NCBI GenBank assembly: GCA_035361075.1
Contig: DAOSBX010000015.1
Coordinates: forward strand, 11,874-75,873
Length of the DNA stretch: 64,000 bases
DNA from: Candidatus Hydrogenedens sp.
GTDB taxonomy: Bacteria; Hydrogenedentota; Hydrogenedentia; Hydrogenedentales; Hydrogenedentaceae
Direction: 5' to 3'
The notes under the pieces are model-generated. The model had not been told where the DNA came from. It made no database searches and saw only the letters and a program-made list of their open reading frames with translations. Both the position numbers and the translations under genes were made by a program. Positions 1-7,780 of this stretch are shown in pieces; position 1 is the first letter of the stretch, and each line of letters opens with the position of its first letter.

Positions 1-54
1 ATTGCATTTTATGGTGTTTGGAATAGTTCACCCTTTATATATTTTCAATTCTAA
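1..54 (+). CDS. C-terminal end of a probable MBOAT O-acyltransferase (partial)
   Basis: Frame 1 is open from the first base and stops at TAA 52-54, giving an 18-codon tail that ends NSSPFIYFQF. MBOAT acyltransferases (AlgI/DltB/PatA type) commonly end in a PFIYFxF-like sequence, and the next gene, nine bases downstream, encodes an SGNH/DltD-like membrane protein of the kind that accompanies MBOAT genes. The tail and the context together suggest a membrane O-acyltransferase that moves acyl groups onto an exported glycan. The body of the gene lies outside the window, so the assignment rests on this tail and the neighbour alone. Confidence 0.5.
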   Translation: MAFYGVWNSSPFIYFQF

Positions 55-63
55 GGGACATTT

Positions 64-1143
64 ATGAGACATGCTTTGTTCAAAGAAATACTACCAATTA
101 TCCTCCTAATTCCCTTTTTCATTTTCTTTATTTCCGTAAATGTTCTAATTGACCCTGCAGGACTGTTGAGAAAAAGTCAGGAAAAACAAATTGCCCAATG
201 GCTTAATGAGGGTTATGGTGTTATAAATGCTATTAACGTAGATTATCGTAAAATTATTAAAGAACGAATTTTATTAATGCAGGGAAAACCAGACATTATT
301 ATAATGGGGTCGAGTCGTGCAATGATTATTGATTCTTCTTTCTTCCCAAACAAACATATTTTAAATTGTAGTCTTCCTTCCGCAAATTTAGAAGATATTA
401 TTGCAAATTATCAGGTACTTTACGAAGCTAAACAACTTCCTGAAAAACTTATTTTATGCCCTGACCTTCATTATTTTAATGCGTATGCGAAAAGTAACTT
501 TCATCTATTTCAAGAGTTTGACAATGCTATGGAACGTATGGAAATAGTCCAAAATACTACGTTAAAAGACCTTATTGTTAAATGGATAGACCCACGGTAT
601 TTTCAGATACTTTCTCCAGGTTATTTTCAAGAATCTATTCGATTTCTTCCTGCATGGGTAGTAGGTAAAATTCCTCGTCCTAAGCCTATTGAACATTATG
701 AAACAGAAGAAAAGGTTATTCGACCAGATGGTAGCATTATTTATGAATCCTCACGCCGTCAAAGGACACAACAGGAAATTGAATTAAAAGCGGAACGTTA
801 TGCCTTTAAACATCCCGAAGGTTTAATCAATTACAGGATATTAGACCCAACTCGAAAACAAATTTTTGAAAATTTCTTGAAAATCGTAAAAAAAGATGGC
901 GTTGAAATAGAAGTAATTTTTATCCCTATTCATCCACGTTCGTATGAGATTCTTTCTCAAAATAAAATATATAAAATCATCATTGATGTAGAAAAATATA
1001 TGAGGAAAGTTTTTAGTTCATTTGATATACCTGTTTACGGTAGTTTCGATGCGACAAAATGTGGATGTAATTCTACAGATTTTTATGATGCAGTCCATGC
1101 CAAACCTGAAGCAATTAAACGAATACTATCCCTTTATCAATAA
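64..1143 (+). CDS. Membrane-anchored SGNH/DltD-like protein, partner of MBOAT acyltransferase
   Basis: The 359-residue protein has one N-terminal membrane segment (about residues 9-30) and then a long extracytoplasmic domain. Residues 80-86 read IMGSSRA, the GxSR nucleophile block of SGNH-fold acyl-handling proteins. Near the C-terminus DFYDAVHAKPEA supplies an Asp-x-x-His pair (D342, H345), completing a plausible Ser/Asp/His triad. Partners of MBOAT proteins with this layout take part in O-acylation of exported polysaccharides or wall polymers. The gene starts nine bases after the stop of the probable MBOAT gene, so the two are probably cotranscribed. The acceptor glycan cannot be told from sequence. 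I am fairly sure of the fold and less sure of the partner. Confidence 0.7.
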   Translation: MRHALFKEILPIILLIPFFIFFISVNVLIDPAGLLRKSQEKQIAQWLNEGYGVINAINVDYRKIIKERILLMQGKPDIIIMGSSRAMIIDSSFFPNKHILNCSLPSANLEDIIANYQVLYEAKQLPEKLILCPDLHYFNAYAKSNFHLFQEFDNAMERMEIVQNTTLKDLIVKWIDPRYFQILSPGYFQESIRFLPAWVVGKIPRPKPIEHYETEEKVIRPDGSIIYESSRRQRTQQEIELKAERYAFKHPEGLINYRILDPTRKQIFENFLKIVKKDGVEIEVIFIPIHPRSYEILSQNKIYKIIIDVEKYMRKVFSSFDIPVYGSFDATKCGCNSTDFYDAVHAKPEAIKRILSLYQ

Positions 1144-1192
1144 TAAACCTCTTATAAAAACTCATTAGTTAAATTCATGCCTAAAAAGGAAA

Positions 1193-1996
1193 CTATTTTA
1201 AGGTTTCACTTAAAATGTTTAGCAATTCTTCATGAATATAACCATTCGTTGCAATAATTCCATTATTTTTTGAAAATAAATGAACAGGCGTTCCATCTAT
1301 TTGTGTAATTTTTCCATGTGCTTCTTCCAAAATCAATTTGCCAGCTAAAAAATCCCACGGTTGCAATGAAGCATGAACATAAGCATCTGCAATTCCCATA
1401 GCGACCTGTATTAACGCTAATATTGCAGAGCCAATACAACGAACCTGTCCAAAGTAAAGCAATGGATTTATGAAAAAAGGGAGTCTTTCTTTTCTTGACG
1501 ATTTTCTACCAAAATCCAATTGGACACATGCCTCATTTAAATCTTTCTTGGTAGAAACCTCTATCCTTTGTCCATTACGCCATGCTCCTTTCCCCTTTTC
1601 AGCAATAAATACATCTCCTGTAATAGGTACTAAAACACCAGAACAAACCAATTCACCCTTATTTGCAAATGCAATCGCTACTGCAAATGCTGGGAAATAA
1701 CTCCTTACAAAATTTGCAGTTCCATCTATAGGGTCAATAATCCAAACACGCTCTTTACAATTTTCACTATATTGTGAGAAACCAGCCTCTTCACCGATAA
1801 CAAGGTCTTCAGGAAAAATCTTCTTTATTTTTTTCACAAAAGAGCTCTGAACAAAGAGGTCTACTTCTGTCAAAAAGTCTGTTGCATCTCTTTTCGTTGA
1901 GATAGTTAATTCCTCTTTCCTTTTATAACTATCAACAATATAAGGCGCTATTTCAACAAAAAACTCTTTTATAATTTCTACTTCTGTTTTCTTCAT
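1193..1996 (-). CDS. suhB: Inositol monophosphatase family protein
   Basis: The 267-residue product has the full motif set of the Mg-dependent, Li-sensitive phosphatase family: GEEAG at residues 68-72, WIIDPIDGTANFV at 85-97 and WDFLAG at 214-219. These contribute the metal-binding Glu/Asp residues. The length is normal for SuhB/IMPase (about 260-270). Family members hydrolyse inositol-1-phosphate or related sugar phosphates. SuhB in enterobacteria also acts in rRNA antitermination, which cannot be inferred here. The gene stands alone between a convergent upstream gene and a small membrane-protein gene read in the same direction. Substrate is unknown; family membership is secure. Confidence 0.9.
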   Translation of the reverse strand: MKKTEVEIIKEFFVEIAPYIVDSYKRKEELTISTKRDATDFLTEVDLFVQSSFVKKIKKIFPEDLVIGEEAGFSQYSENCKERVWIIDPIDGTANFVRSYFPAFAVAIAFANKGELVCSGVLVPITGDVFIAEKGKGAWRNGQRIEVSTKKDLNEACVQLDFGRKSSRKERLPFFINPLLYFGQVRCIGSAILALIQVAMGIADAYVHASLQPWDFLAGKLILEEAHGKITQIDGTPVHLFSKNNGIIATNGYIHEELLNILSETLK

Positions 1997-2065
1997 AAAC
2001 CACCCTTGTTGCCTTAATTATACATAAAAAATGGTTTTACTATTATTATAGATAAAAGTACCTCC

Positions 2066-2539
2066 CTAATCAGATATATATCCTTCGGGATTTTTTGTGA
2101 GTATAGTCCAGGAGGCTTTATCAACCCATTCATATAGTTTTTCTATTGTTAAACTTAATGTATACCATACAGGAACAAATTCTAATGTGATTTGTCCATG
2201 AAGATTATAACGGAATTGTGAATAACTCCATATACTTAAACCTAAAACTTTATGAAATAGAATACCCGAGAAATATTCCACAATAAAAATTATCAACATG
2301 TAAACAAATGCCCTAAAGGGGAAAGGAATACCTTTTGCTCTCATAGGATTCCTAAGCCATGGAGTTAAAATTCCTATCAAACCGTAATCAAATATCATCC
2401 ATAGGGATGTATGCCCTCTTAAATTCACATTATTATTAAAAATCAAACCATCAATACTCGACATAAATACTTCTAAAACTAAACCAAATAATGCAAAAAT
2501 TATAAAACGAACAAGCATTCTTTTGTAATAATTCACCAT
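2066..2539 (-). CDS. Small integral membrane protein, CmpB/PF06541-like
   Basis: The 157-residue protein has about four hydrophobic segments (roughly residues 8-26, 45-60, 73-95 and 112-132). Its central blocks EYFSGILFHKVLGLSIWSYS and the following N-x-x-G-Q-I-T pattern resemble the family usually labelled putative ABC-transporter permease (CmpB type, PF06541), whose real role is poorly known. No ATPase partner lies beside it. The nearest upstream gene on the same strand is suhB's neighbour rather than a transporter subunit. I place it by pattern memory only, so treat the family as likely and the function as unknown. Confidence 0.55.
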   Translation of the reverse strand: MVNYYKRMLVRFIIFALFGLVLEVFMSSIDGLIFNNNVNLRGHTSLWMIFDYGLIGILTPWLRNPMRAKGIPFPFRAFVYMLIIFIVEYFSGILFHKVLGLSIWSYSQFRYNLHGQITLEFVPVWYTLSLTIEKLYEWVDKASWTILTKNPEGYISD

Positions 2540-2679
2540 TGTACTACCTTATTATATATCGTGTAATTTGTATTGGATTAAAAAGTTTCTGTGACAGATT
2601 TCTACAACATTTTTATAATCAACAATTGATTATTGTAGATTATTTGGTGCTTGTAGACTTCATTAATCACAAGAATGTT

Positions 2680-4116
2680 TCATTTTCTTCGTGCTATAGG
2701 TAAGTCGAAGCCAAAAATACTTCCTTTGCCGAGCTGACTTCTTACAAACACCCTTCCCCCATGGCTCTCGATAACCTGACGAACGATATATAAGCCTAAA
2801 CCAGAACCCGTAGTATCAACTCCTTCAATTTTCTGTTGTTTTAACCTAACAAACTCTTTAAATAGTTTTGGTATATCTTCTTGTGATATACCAATCCCAT
2901 TATCCTCAACTTCAACTCTCACATAAGAGGAATGAGTAAATACTCGAACAATTATTTTGCCATTCTGTGGAGTGTATTTGATAGCATTTGTTAAAAAATT
3001 AAGAATAGCCTCACGTATTAGCCGTTGAATACCTAATATATATATCTTTTTTTCAGGCAAATCCACTTTTATTGTATGTTTCTTACTTGCTATTAAATCT
3101 TGATTTTCTTCAAGAATTTTTTCAATGAGGCTATTTAACTCAAATTCTTTTGCTTCTCTTAATAAGTCAGCATTTTCCATTACAGAAAGATTTTCTAAGT
3201 CATGTAGAAAGGATACCAATTCATCAATTCGTGTTAGTGAGCGTTGAACCCAAGATTGTTGCGTTTCATTTAGTTCTCCTCCATAACCATAAAGTAAATT
3301 CTGCAAATGCATGGCTATTGCAGAAATGGGAGCCCTTAAATTATGTAAGGCTATTTGCAAAAATCCTTTTCTCTGATCACATAACCTTTCCAAATCTTTG
3401 TTAATTCTTACAATTTGTCTTTGCCCTTCTCTCAGGAAATACATCAAATGAGTTGTAAGTGATGCGGTCAAAAAGAATAACAACCCTTGAACAACAGCCA
3501 CCGTTATGATATATGTCCCCGTAGGTGGAACATTTGATGGAACTGCTCCTATTGGGTAAATAGGGGGAATCCATTGTTGCCAACTAACAATTGCTAATGC
3601 TAAAAAAAGTAAATACCCATAAGCTGTATAAACAAACGCAATTAAAGGGCTAAACAAAATACTGGTTATGATTACATGAAAAATAAAAAATGTCTGAAAA
3701 GGAGAATATACACCCCCAATTAACCATATAGCAATTGTTAGAAATAAAAAATCAGTGGCTATTGATAAATGTAAAATAACAACAAGCAAAAGATGATATT
3801 TTTTTGATTTTTCCTTTTTCTTTCTTGCTGGAAATGCAATTGCAAAGTTTACTGTATTCACAAGAAATAGAAGAATCGCTAACAGAATTAAAGCCTTGTG
3901 ATTTAACTCATAAATTTTTAACACATATTTCGCAAAAAGTGAACCTACAACAATTAAAAAGGAAACAAGAAATCGAACAATCGTAAAGTCATATAATTGG
4001 TCTTCTAATCGAAGGCTATGTAAAAAAACAGGGAACGAACCTTCTTCATCACGAAGAAAAAAACGAATTAGTTTAGATAATATCGATTGAGAATATTTCC
4101 CAGTCGAATTTGTCAT
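2680..4116 (-). CDS. Membrane sensor histidine kinase
   Basis: The 478-residue protein starts with about six transmembrane segments (roughly residues 40-230), followed by a short coiled linker and a HisKA/HATPase core. The phosphoacceptor is His258 in LHNLRAPISAI, a variant H-box with Asn and Ala where HELRTP is usual. The ATPase boxes are clear: NFLTNAIKYTPQNG (N), DNGIGIS (G1) and GSGLGLYIV (G2). No separate sensor domain is visible, so the signal is probably read in or near the membrane. The gene lies just beyond the terminator at 4161-4185 that follows the hydrogenase operon's response-regulator gene, so the two may be partners though expressed separately. Partnership is inference. Confidence 0.88.
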   Translation of the reverse strand: MTNSTGKYSQSILSKLIRFFLRDEEGSFPVFLHSLRLEDQLYDFTIVRFLVSFLIVVGSLFAKYVLKIYELNHKALILLAILLFLVNTVNFAIAFPARKKKEKSKKYHLLLVVILHLSIATDFLFLTIAIWLIGGVYSPFQTFFIFHVIITSILFSPLIAFVYTAYGYLLFLALAIVSWQQWIPPIYPIGAVPSNVPPTGTYIITVAVVQGLLFFLTASLTTHLMYFLREGQRQIVRINKDLERLCDQRKGFLQIALHNLRAPISAIAMHLQNLLYGYGGELNETQQSWVQRSLTRIDELVSFLHDLENLSVMENADLLREAKEFELNSLIEKILEENQDLIASKKHTIKVDLPEKKIYILGIQRLIREAILNFLTNAIKYTPQNGKIIVRVFTHSSYVRVEVEDNGIGISQEDIPKLFKEFVRLKQQKIEGVDTTGSGLGLYIVRQVIESHGGRVFVRSQLGKGSIFGFDLPIARRK

Positions 4117-4160
4117 TTATTTCCTTCAGAATATGAATTCATATAATAGTTATTATATAA

Positions 4161-4185
4161 AAAAACGGAGCAAAGCTCCGTTTTT
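4161..4185. terminator. Perfect stem-loop terminator after the hydrogenase operon
   Basis: An 11-base arm (AAAAACGGAGC), a 3-base AAA loop and the exact complementary arm ending in five T form a GC-cored hairpin with A/T flanks on both sides. It therefore reads as an intrinsic terminator in either direction. It lies between the response-regulator stop (4212) and the histidine-kinase start (4116), both on the minus strand. It probably ends the hox transcript and forces separate, or readthrough, expression of the kinase. Confidence 0.8.
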
Positions 4186-4211
4186 AATATTAGTCAGAAA
4201 GGGGCTATTTA

Positions 4212-4589
4212 TTATGCTACACCCAGTTTTGCTTTTAATGTCGAAATCAGAACCTTCGGGTCAACAGGCTTCTGGAAAATCCCAGCCAGTCCTAACTCGC
4301 GGGCATCTATGTTGTATCGAACCGCATCACCTGCGGAACTCAACATATACATCGGTCCGGGATATTTATCTTCTTTAAGTTTTGTTGCAACTTGACTTCC
4401 TGAATCTACATTTTCCATCATCAAGTCGATGATAACCGCATCTGGTTGTATCCTTTGAACTGCCTTTAAACCTTCTTCTCCGTTAGCCGCCTCTCCGACA
4501 ACAAATCCGGCGGATTCTAACATAACTCTTAATGCAGAACGAATATCAGGGTCATCATCAATAATAAGAATAACTTTCTTTTGTTCCAT
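4212..4589 (-). CDS. Single-domain response regulator (receiver only)
   Basis: The 125-residue protein is one CheY-like receiver with no output domain. Acidic residues D11/D12 (IIDDDPDI), phosphoacceptor D55 (AVIIDLMM), the Ser84/Ser85 switch position (MLSSAG) and K107 (FQKPVDP) are all present, so it should be phosphorylatable. The start ATG lies inside the end of the maturation-protease gene (32-base overlap), so it is translationally coupled to the hydrogenase operon. A terminator follows. With no DNA-binding domain it probably acts by protein-protein contact or as a phosphate shuttle. The nearby membrane kinase at 2680-4116 is the obvious candidate partner. Confidence 0.9.
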   Translation of the reverse strand: MEQKKVILIIDDDPDIRSALRVMLESAGFVVGEAANGEEGLKAVQRIQPDAVIIDLMMENVDSGSQVATKLKEDKYPGPMYMLSSAGDAVRYNIDARELGLAGIFQKPVDPKVLISTLKAKLGVA

Positions 4590-5052
4590 GTTCCCTTCTC
4601 CTTTGTTGATTTAATATTTTATTTAGATATTGCCATGCTAATTCAAGATTATCGTTTGCTTCTTCAGTAATCCCTTCACCTATCGTAAAATCATAACCTC
4701 TAATACCTAACATCCATGTTTCTGGTGCAGAACCAAAATATTCATCACAAATAGCGACTACTGATTCTGCATTCAGAGAATGTGTTGTAAAGGTTATATC
4801 TTTAGAAGGGAATACTCTCTTTATGTAAAAAGGCTCTTCACCTTCTTTCGTTGCATCTACAAATATTACTTTATCATAGTTTGCCAGTTCAGCAGCCAAT
4901 TCGACATTTAACTGGTAATCTGCATCGGTATCAATATTGACTTGGGTCATCTGTTGAATACGTTGGACAAATAAGTGTCCTAACACATCATCATGACGCC
5001 CAGGATTCCCATATCCGAAGATAAGTATTTTATCATCCTCTGATACGTTCAT
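4558..5052 (-). CDS. hoxW: Hydrogenase maturation protease
   Basis: Residues just after the start read KILIFGYGNPGRHDDVLG, the family signature that includes the Ni-sensing Asp. A second metal-binding region is around THSLNAESV. Family members check nickel insertion and clip the C-terminal peptide of the [NiFe] large subunit, here HoxH encoded directly upstream. An ATG at 5070 is possible, but the ATG at 5052 is preceded by AGGTGAGG at good spacing, so I chose it (164 residues). The gene overlaps the hoxH stop by 20 bases and the response-regulator start by 32, marking tight coupling. The hox-specific symbol comes from context. Confidence 0.88.
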   Translation of the reverse strand: MNVSEDDKILIFGYGNPGRHDDVLGHLFVQRIQQMTQVNIDTDADYQLNVELAAELANYDKVIFVDATKEGEEPFYIKRVFPSKDITFTTHSLNAESVVAICDEYFGSAPETWMLGIRGYDFTIGEGITEEANDNLELAWQYLNKILNQQRRREHGTKESYSYY

Positions 5053-6478
5053 GAACAACCTCACCTTCATGGTTCATTATTTGCACATGCAATGGCATCT
5101 GTCCTAACGCATGGGTTGCACAACTTAAACATGGGTCATAAGCACGAATACCTACTTCAATAGTATTCAACAACCCTTCCGTTATTTCAGACTTCCCTTG
5201 CAAATAATCCTTTGCAAGAACATTTACAACCTGATTCATAGGTTCATTATTATTGGTCGTAGATACAATTAGATTTGCAAGAACAATCTGGTCATTGTCA
5301 TTAATTTCGTAATGATGGAATAATGTTCCACGTGGAGCTTCTATCAATGCAACACCGCGTTTCTGTTTCGTTCCCTGAGTAATTAGATTTGTCCCCTGCA
5401 AATCAGGGTCGTTTAACAAATCTTTTATTTTCTCAGCAGAGTGTAACATTTCAATTAATCTCGCCCAGTGATATGCCATAGAAGCATTTATAGGCTTTCC
5501 ACCTGTCAATGACATTAACTCCTGTCGTTCTTTCTCTGCTAATGGCGTATCAATAAAATCACAGTTGTTAATTCTTGCTAATGGCCCTACACGATACCAT
5601 CCCTTTTCTTTTCCCAAAGAACGAATAAACGGGAACTTCATATAACTCCACGGACGAACTTCTTCAGCAATATAATCAAGATAATTTTCGGGCTTAACCA
5701 TATCAAAGATTATTTTTCCATCTGCTGTTTTAGCCCTTAATAAACCATCATACAGGTCAAGACAGCCATCTTTACGAACTATACTTAAATGATTGGAATC
5801 AAAATACCCAAATTTAAGGAAAAAGTCTAATTTCTCTTTTACTATTTTTTTACATAATTCAACGGACTCTAAAGACCATTTTATAATGGTATCAATATCC
5901 TTCAGAAAGCCATCTCTTTCTTCAATAGATAGATTTTTATTGATGCCACCGGGAATAGCACCTGTCCCATGCACTTTCTTCCCCGCAGTGGCTTTTATAA
6001 TCTCCTGACCATATTTTCTCAATAACACGGCCTTTTTTGCCGTTTCCGGGTCCGCTTTTATCACACCAATCACATTTCTTTGTTCAACCGGTGCATCAAA
6101 TCCAAATAATAAATCAGGAGAACAAAGATGGAAAAAGTGTAGTGCATGAGACTGTAAAGTTTGTCCATAGTGCATAAGCCTTCTCATCTTTTCTGCGGTA
6201 GGAGTTAGCGTTGTTGCTCCTACAATAACATCAGTTGCTTTTGCTGCACAGAGATGATGGCTTACAGGACAAATTCCACAAAGTCTTTGAACGATAGTTG
6301 GGGCTTCCCAATAAAACCTTCCTTGAACAAAACGTTCAAATCCACGAAATTCTATAATATGGAAACGGGTCTGTTTCACATTTCCTTTTTCATCTAAAAG
6401 GATAGTAACTTTCCCGTGTCCTTCTACCCGTGTAACGGGATTTATTACGATTTTTCTTCCTGTTGTTTTTGTGCTCAT
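5033..6478 (-). CDS. hoxH: NAD-linked [NiFe] hydrogenase large subunit HoxH
   Basis: The 481-residue protein carries RLCGICPVSHH (C67, C70) and the C-terminal DPCLSCATH (C450, C453, H456), which together give the four Cys ligands of the Ni-Fe(CN)2CO centre. The RVEGHG block near residue 17 is also typical. Twenty-five residues follow H456 and should be removed by the maturation protease encoded next. An AGGAGG ribosome site sits about eight bases before the ATG. Gene order F-U-Y-H and sequence style match the cytoplasmic bidirectional (group 3d) enzymes that exchange electrons between H2 and NAD. The hyp genes for building the metal centre are not in the window. Confidence 0.95.
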   Translation of the reverse strand: MSTKTTGRKIVINPVTRVEGHGKVTILLDEKGNVKQTRFHIIEFRGFERFVQGRFYWEAPTIVQRLCGICPVSHHLCAAKATDVIVGATTLTPTAEKMRRLMHYGQTLQSHALHFFHLCSPDLLFGFDAPVEQRNVIGVIKADPETAKKAVLLRKYGQEIIKATAGKKVHGTGAIPGGINKNLSIEERDGFLKDIDTIIKWSLESVELCKKIVKEKLDFFLKFGYFDSNHLSIVRKDGCLDLYDGLLRAKTADGKIIFDMVKPENYLDYIAEEVRPWSYMKFPFIRSLGKEKGWYRVGPLARINNCDFIDTPLAEKERQELMSLTGGKPINASMAYHWARLIEMLHSAEKIKDLLNDPDLQGTNLITQGTKQKRGVALIEAPRGTLFHHYEINDNDQIVLANLIVSTTNNNEPMNQVVNVLAKDYLQGKSEITEGLLNTIEVGIRAYDPCLSCATHALGQMPLHVQIMNHEGEVVHERIRG

Positions 6479-6495
6479 AGAACTGCCTCCTGAAA

Positions 6496-7044
6496 TTAAT
6501 CAAATTTTATTAGTTCATAATCAAGACTTAACGGTTCACCTTTTAATAGGGCAACCAGTGCATTCCAAATTGTATCCGCTGAAGGTGGACAGCCTGGCAA
6601 GAAATAATCAATTTTGACTACTTCATGACAGGGATACACCTTATCTAATAAAACAGGGATATCTGGGTCATTAGGAATAACACCTGTATTCTCACTCTTT
6701 ACTGTGGGTCCATTCAGATAGGCTTCTTCCAGACATTCCTTTAACGGAACTAAATTTCTCATAGAAGGGACTCCCCCAGTTAAAGCACATGCACCAATGG
6801 CAACCAGAATCTTACAATGTTTCCTAAACTCCATCAGTATCTCTGCATTCTCATCATTACTTATACCACCTTCAATAATCCCAATATCCACAGGTTTAGT
6901 AAAATTTTTTATATCATTTATAGGGGACTTGTTAAATTCCACTAATTCAACAAGGTCTAAAATGCGTTCGTCAATGTCTAAAATAGACATATGACATCCA
7001 AAACACCCTGTAAAATGGGCTGTTGCTATAACAGGTTTACTCAT
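6496..7044 (-). CDS. hoxY: NAD-linked [NiFe] hydrogenase small subunit HoxY
   Basis: The protein is 182 residues, the short form typical of HoxY, without a Tat signal. TGCFGCHMSILD (C14, C17) near the N-terminus, GACALTGGVPSMRN in the middle and FLPGCPPSADTIW near the end supply ligands of the proximal [4Fe-4S] cluster that passes electrons from HoxH to the diaphorase part. The gene sits between hoxU and hoxH with 17-19 base gaps, so a single transcript and fixed stoichiometry are likely. Lack of a signal sequence places the enzyme in the cytoplasm. Confidence 0.94.
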   Translation of the reverse strand: MSKPVIATAHFTGCFGCHMSILDIDERILDLVELVEFNKSPINDIKNFTKPVDIGIIEGGISNDENAEILMEFRKHCKILVAIGACALTGGVPSMRNLVPLKECLEEAYLNGPTVKSENTGVIPNDPDIPVLLDKVYPCHEVVKIDYFLPGCPPSADTIWNALVALLKGEPLSLDYELIKFD

Positions 7045-7063
7045 AACTCCATTCCTTTCCTGT

Positions 7064-7780
7064 TTATGATTTCACTTTTTTTGTTTCTATATCGGAACCA
7101 ATCGGTTTTTTGTCGTATGGTCTTTTTCCAACAGGAGTCAAATATCCTTGCCGTTTAACTACAAGACATCCTGTAGGACAAACAGACATTGCTTTGTCGT
7201 CTTTGGTCAAGTTGGTATCTTTTAGTCCATCATTGGAATTCACCGAAATACGCATGTTAATACCACGATTCTCGAAACCAAATACATTTTTCTTATCCAG
7301 ATGCATAGATGCTCTTACACAACGACCACATAAAACACAGCGATTCCTGTCCAAATAGACATCTGGATGGGTAGCATCCAACTCTCGTTGAGCATATAAG
7401 TAAGGCATCTGGGGCGTTAATAATCCGAGACGATATGCCAGAGCCTGTAGCTCACATTTTCCTGCAACTTCGCATGATGGACAGAAATGATTTCCTTCTA
7501 CAAATAACATCTCAATAATGTTTCTTCGTAAACTATTTAATTCTTCCGTATCATTCTCTACAACAATCCCTTCTGCGACCGGATATGTACACGAATTAAC
7601 AGGCCTTCCATTTACCTTTACTGTGCAAACACGACAATGCCCTCCAGGAGGAAGGTCTTTTAAATAGCATAGCCTCGGGATATAAATTCCGGCGTCATCT
7701 GCCGCTTGAATGATGGTTTTATCTGGCGAGGCTTTAACCTCAACACCATCAATTGTAAAAGTAACTAATTCTTTACTCAT
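7064..7780 (-). CDS. hoxU: Hydrogenase diaphorase iron-sulfur subunit HoxU
   Basis: The 238-residue protein is a NuoG-N-terminus-like electron relay. A [2Fe-2S] ferredoxin domain has C38, C49, C52 and C64. A His/Cys cluster site follows (EGNHFCPSCEVAGKCELQ; H98, C100, C103, C109). Then come [4Fe-4S] ligands in DRNRCVLCGRC and VCPTGC. Its start overlaps the hoxF stop by one base (TAATG), indicating translational coupling. It links the NAD-binding HoxF with HoxYH. The length matches HoxU rather than full NuoG, which supports a hydrogenase and not a complex I fragment. Confidence 0.94.
   Translation of the reverse strand: MSKELVTFTIDGVEVKASPDKTIIQAADDAGIYIPRLCYLKDLPPGGHCRVCTVKVNGRPVNSCTYPVAEGIVVENDTEELNSLRRNIIEMLFVEGNHFCPSCEVAGKCELQALAYRLGLLTPQMPYLYAQRELDATHPDVYLDRNRCVLCGRCVRASMHLDKKNVFGFENRGINMRISVNSNDGLKDTNLTKDDKAMSVCPTGCLVVKRQGYLTPVGKRPYDKKPIGSDIETKKVKS

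Noticed and set aside
2602..2638. Inverted repeat between the kinase and the small membrane-protein gene read as a terminator
   Set aside because: The stem (ATAATCAA / TTGATTAT) is AT-only and no T run follows it on the minus strand, the only strand with a gene to terminate. It may be a binding site or chance.
4133..4378. Plus-strand ORF across the terminator and receiver gene
   Set aside because: It is antisense to the receiver CDS and reads through the hairpin; no family resemblance.
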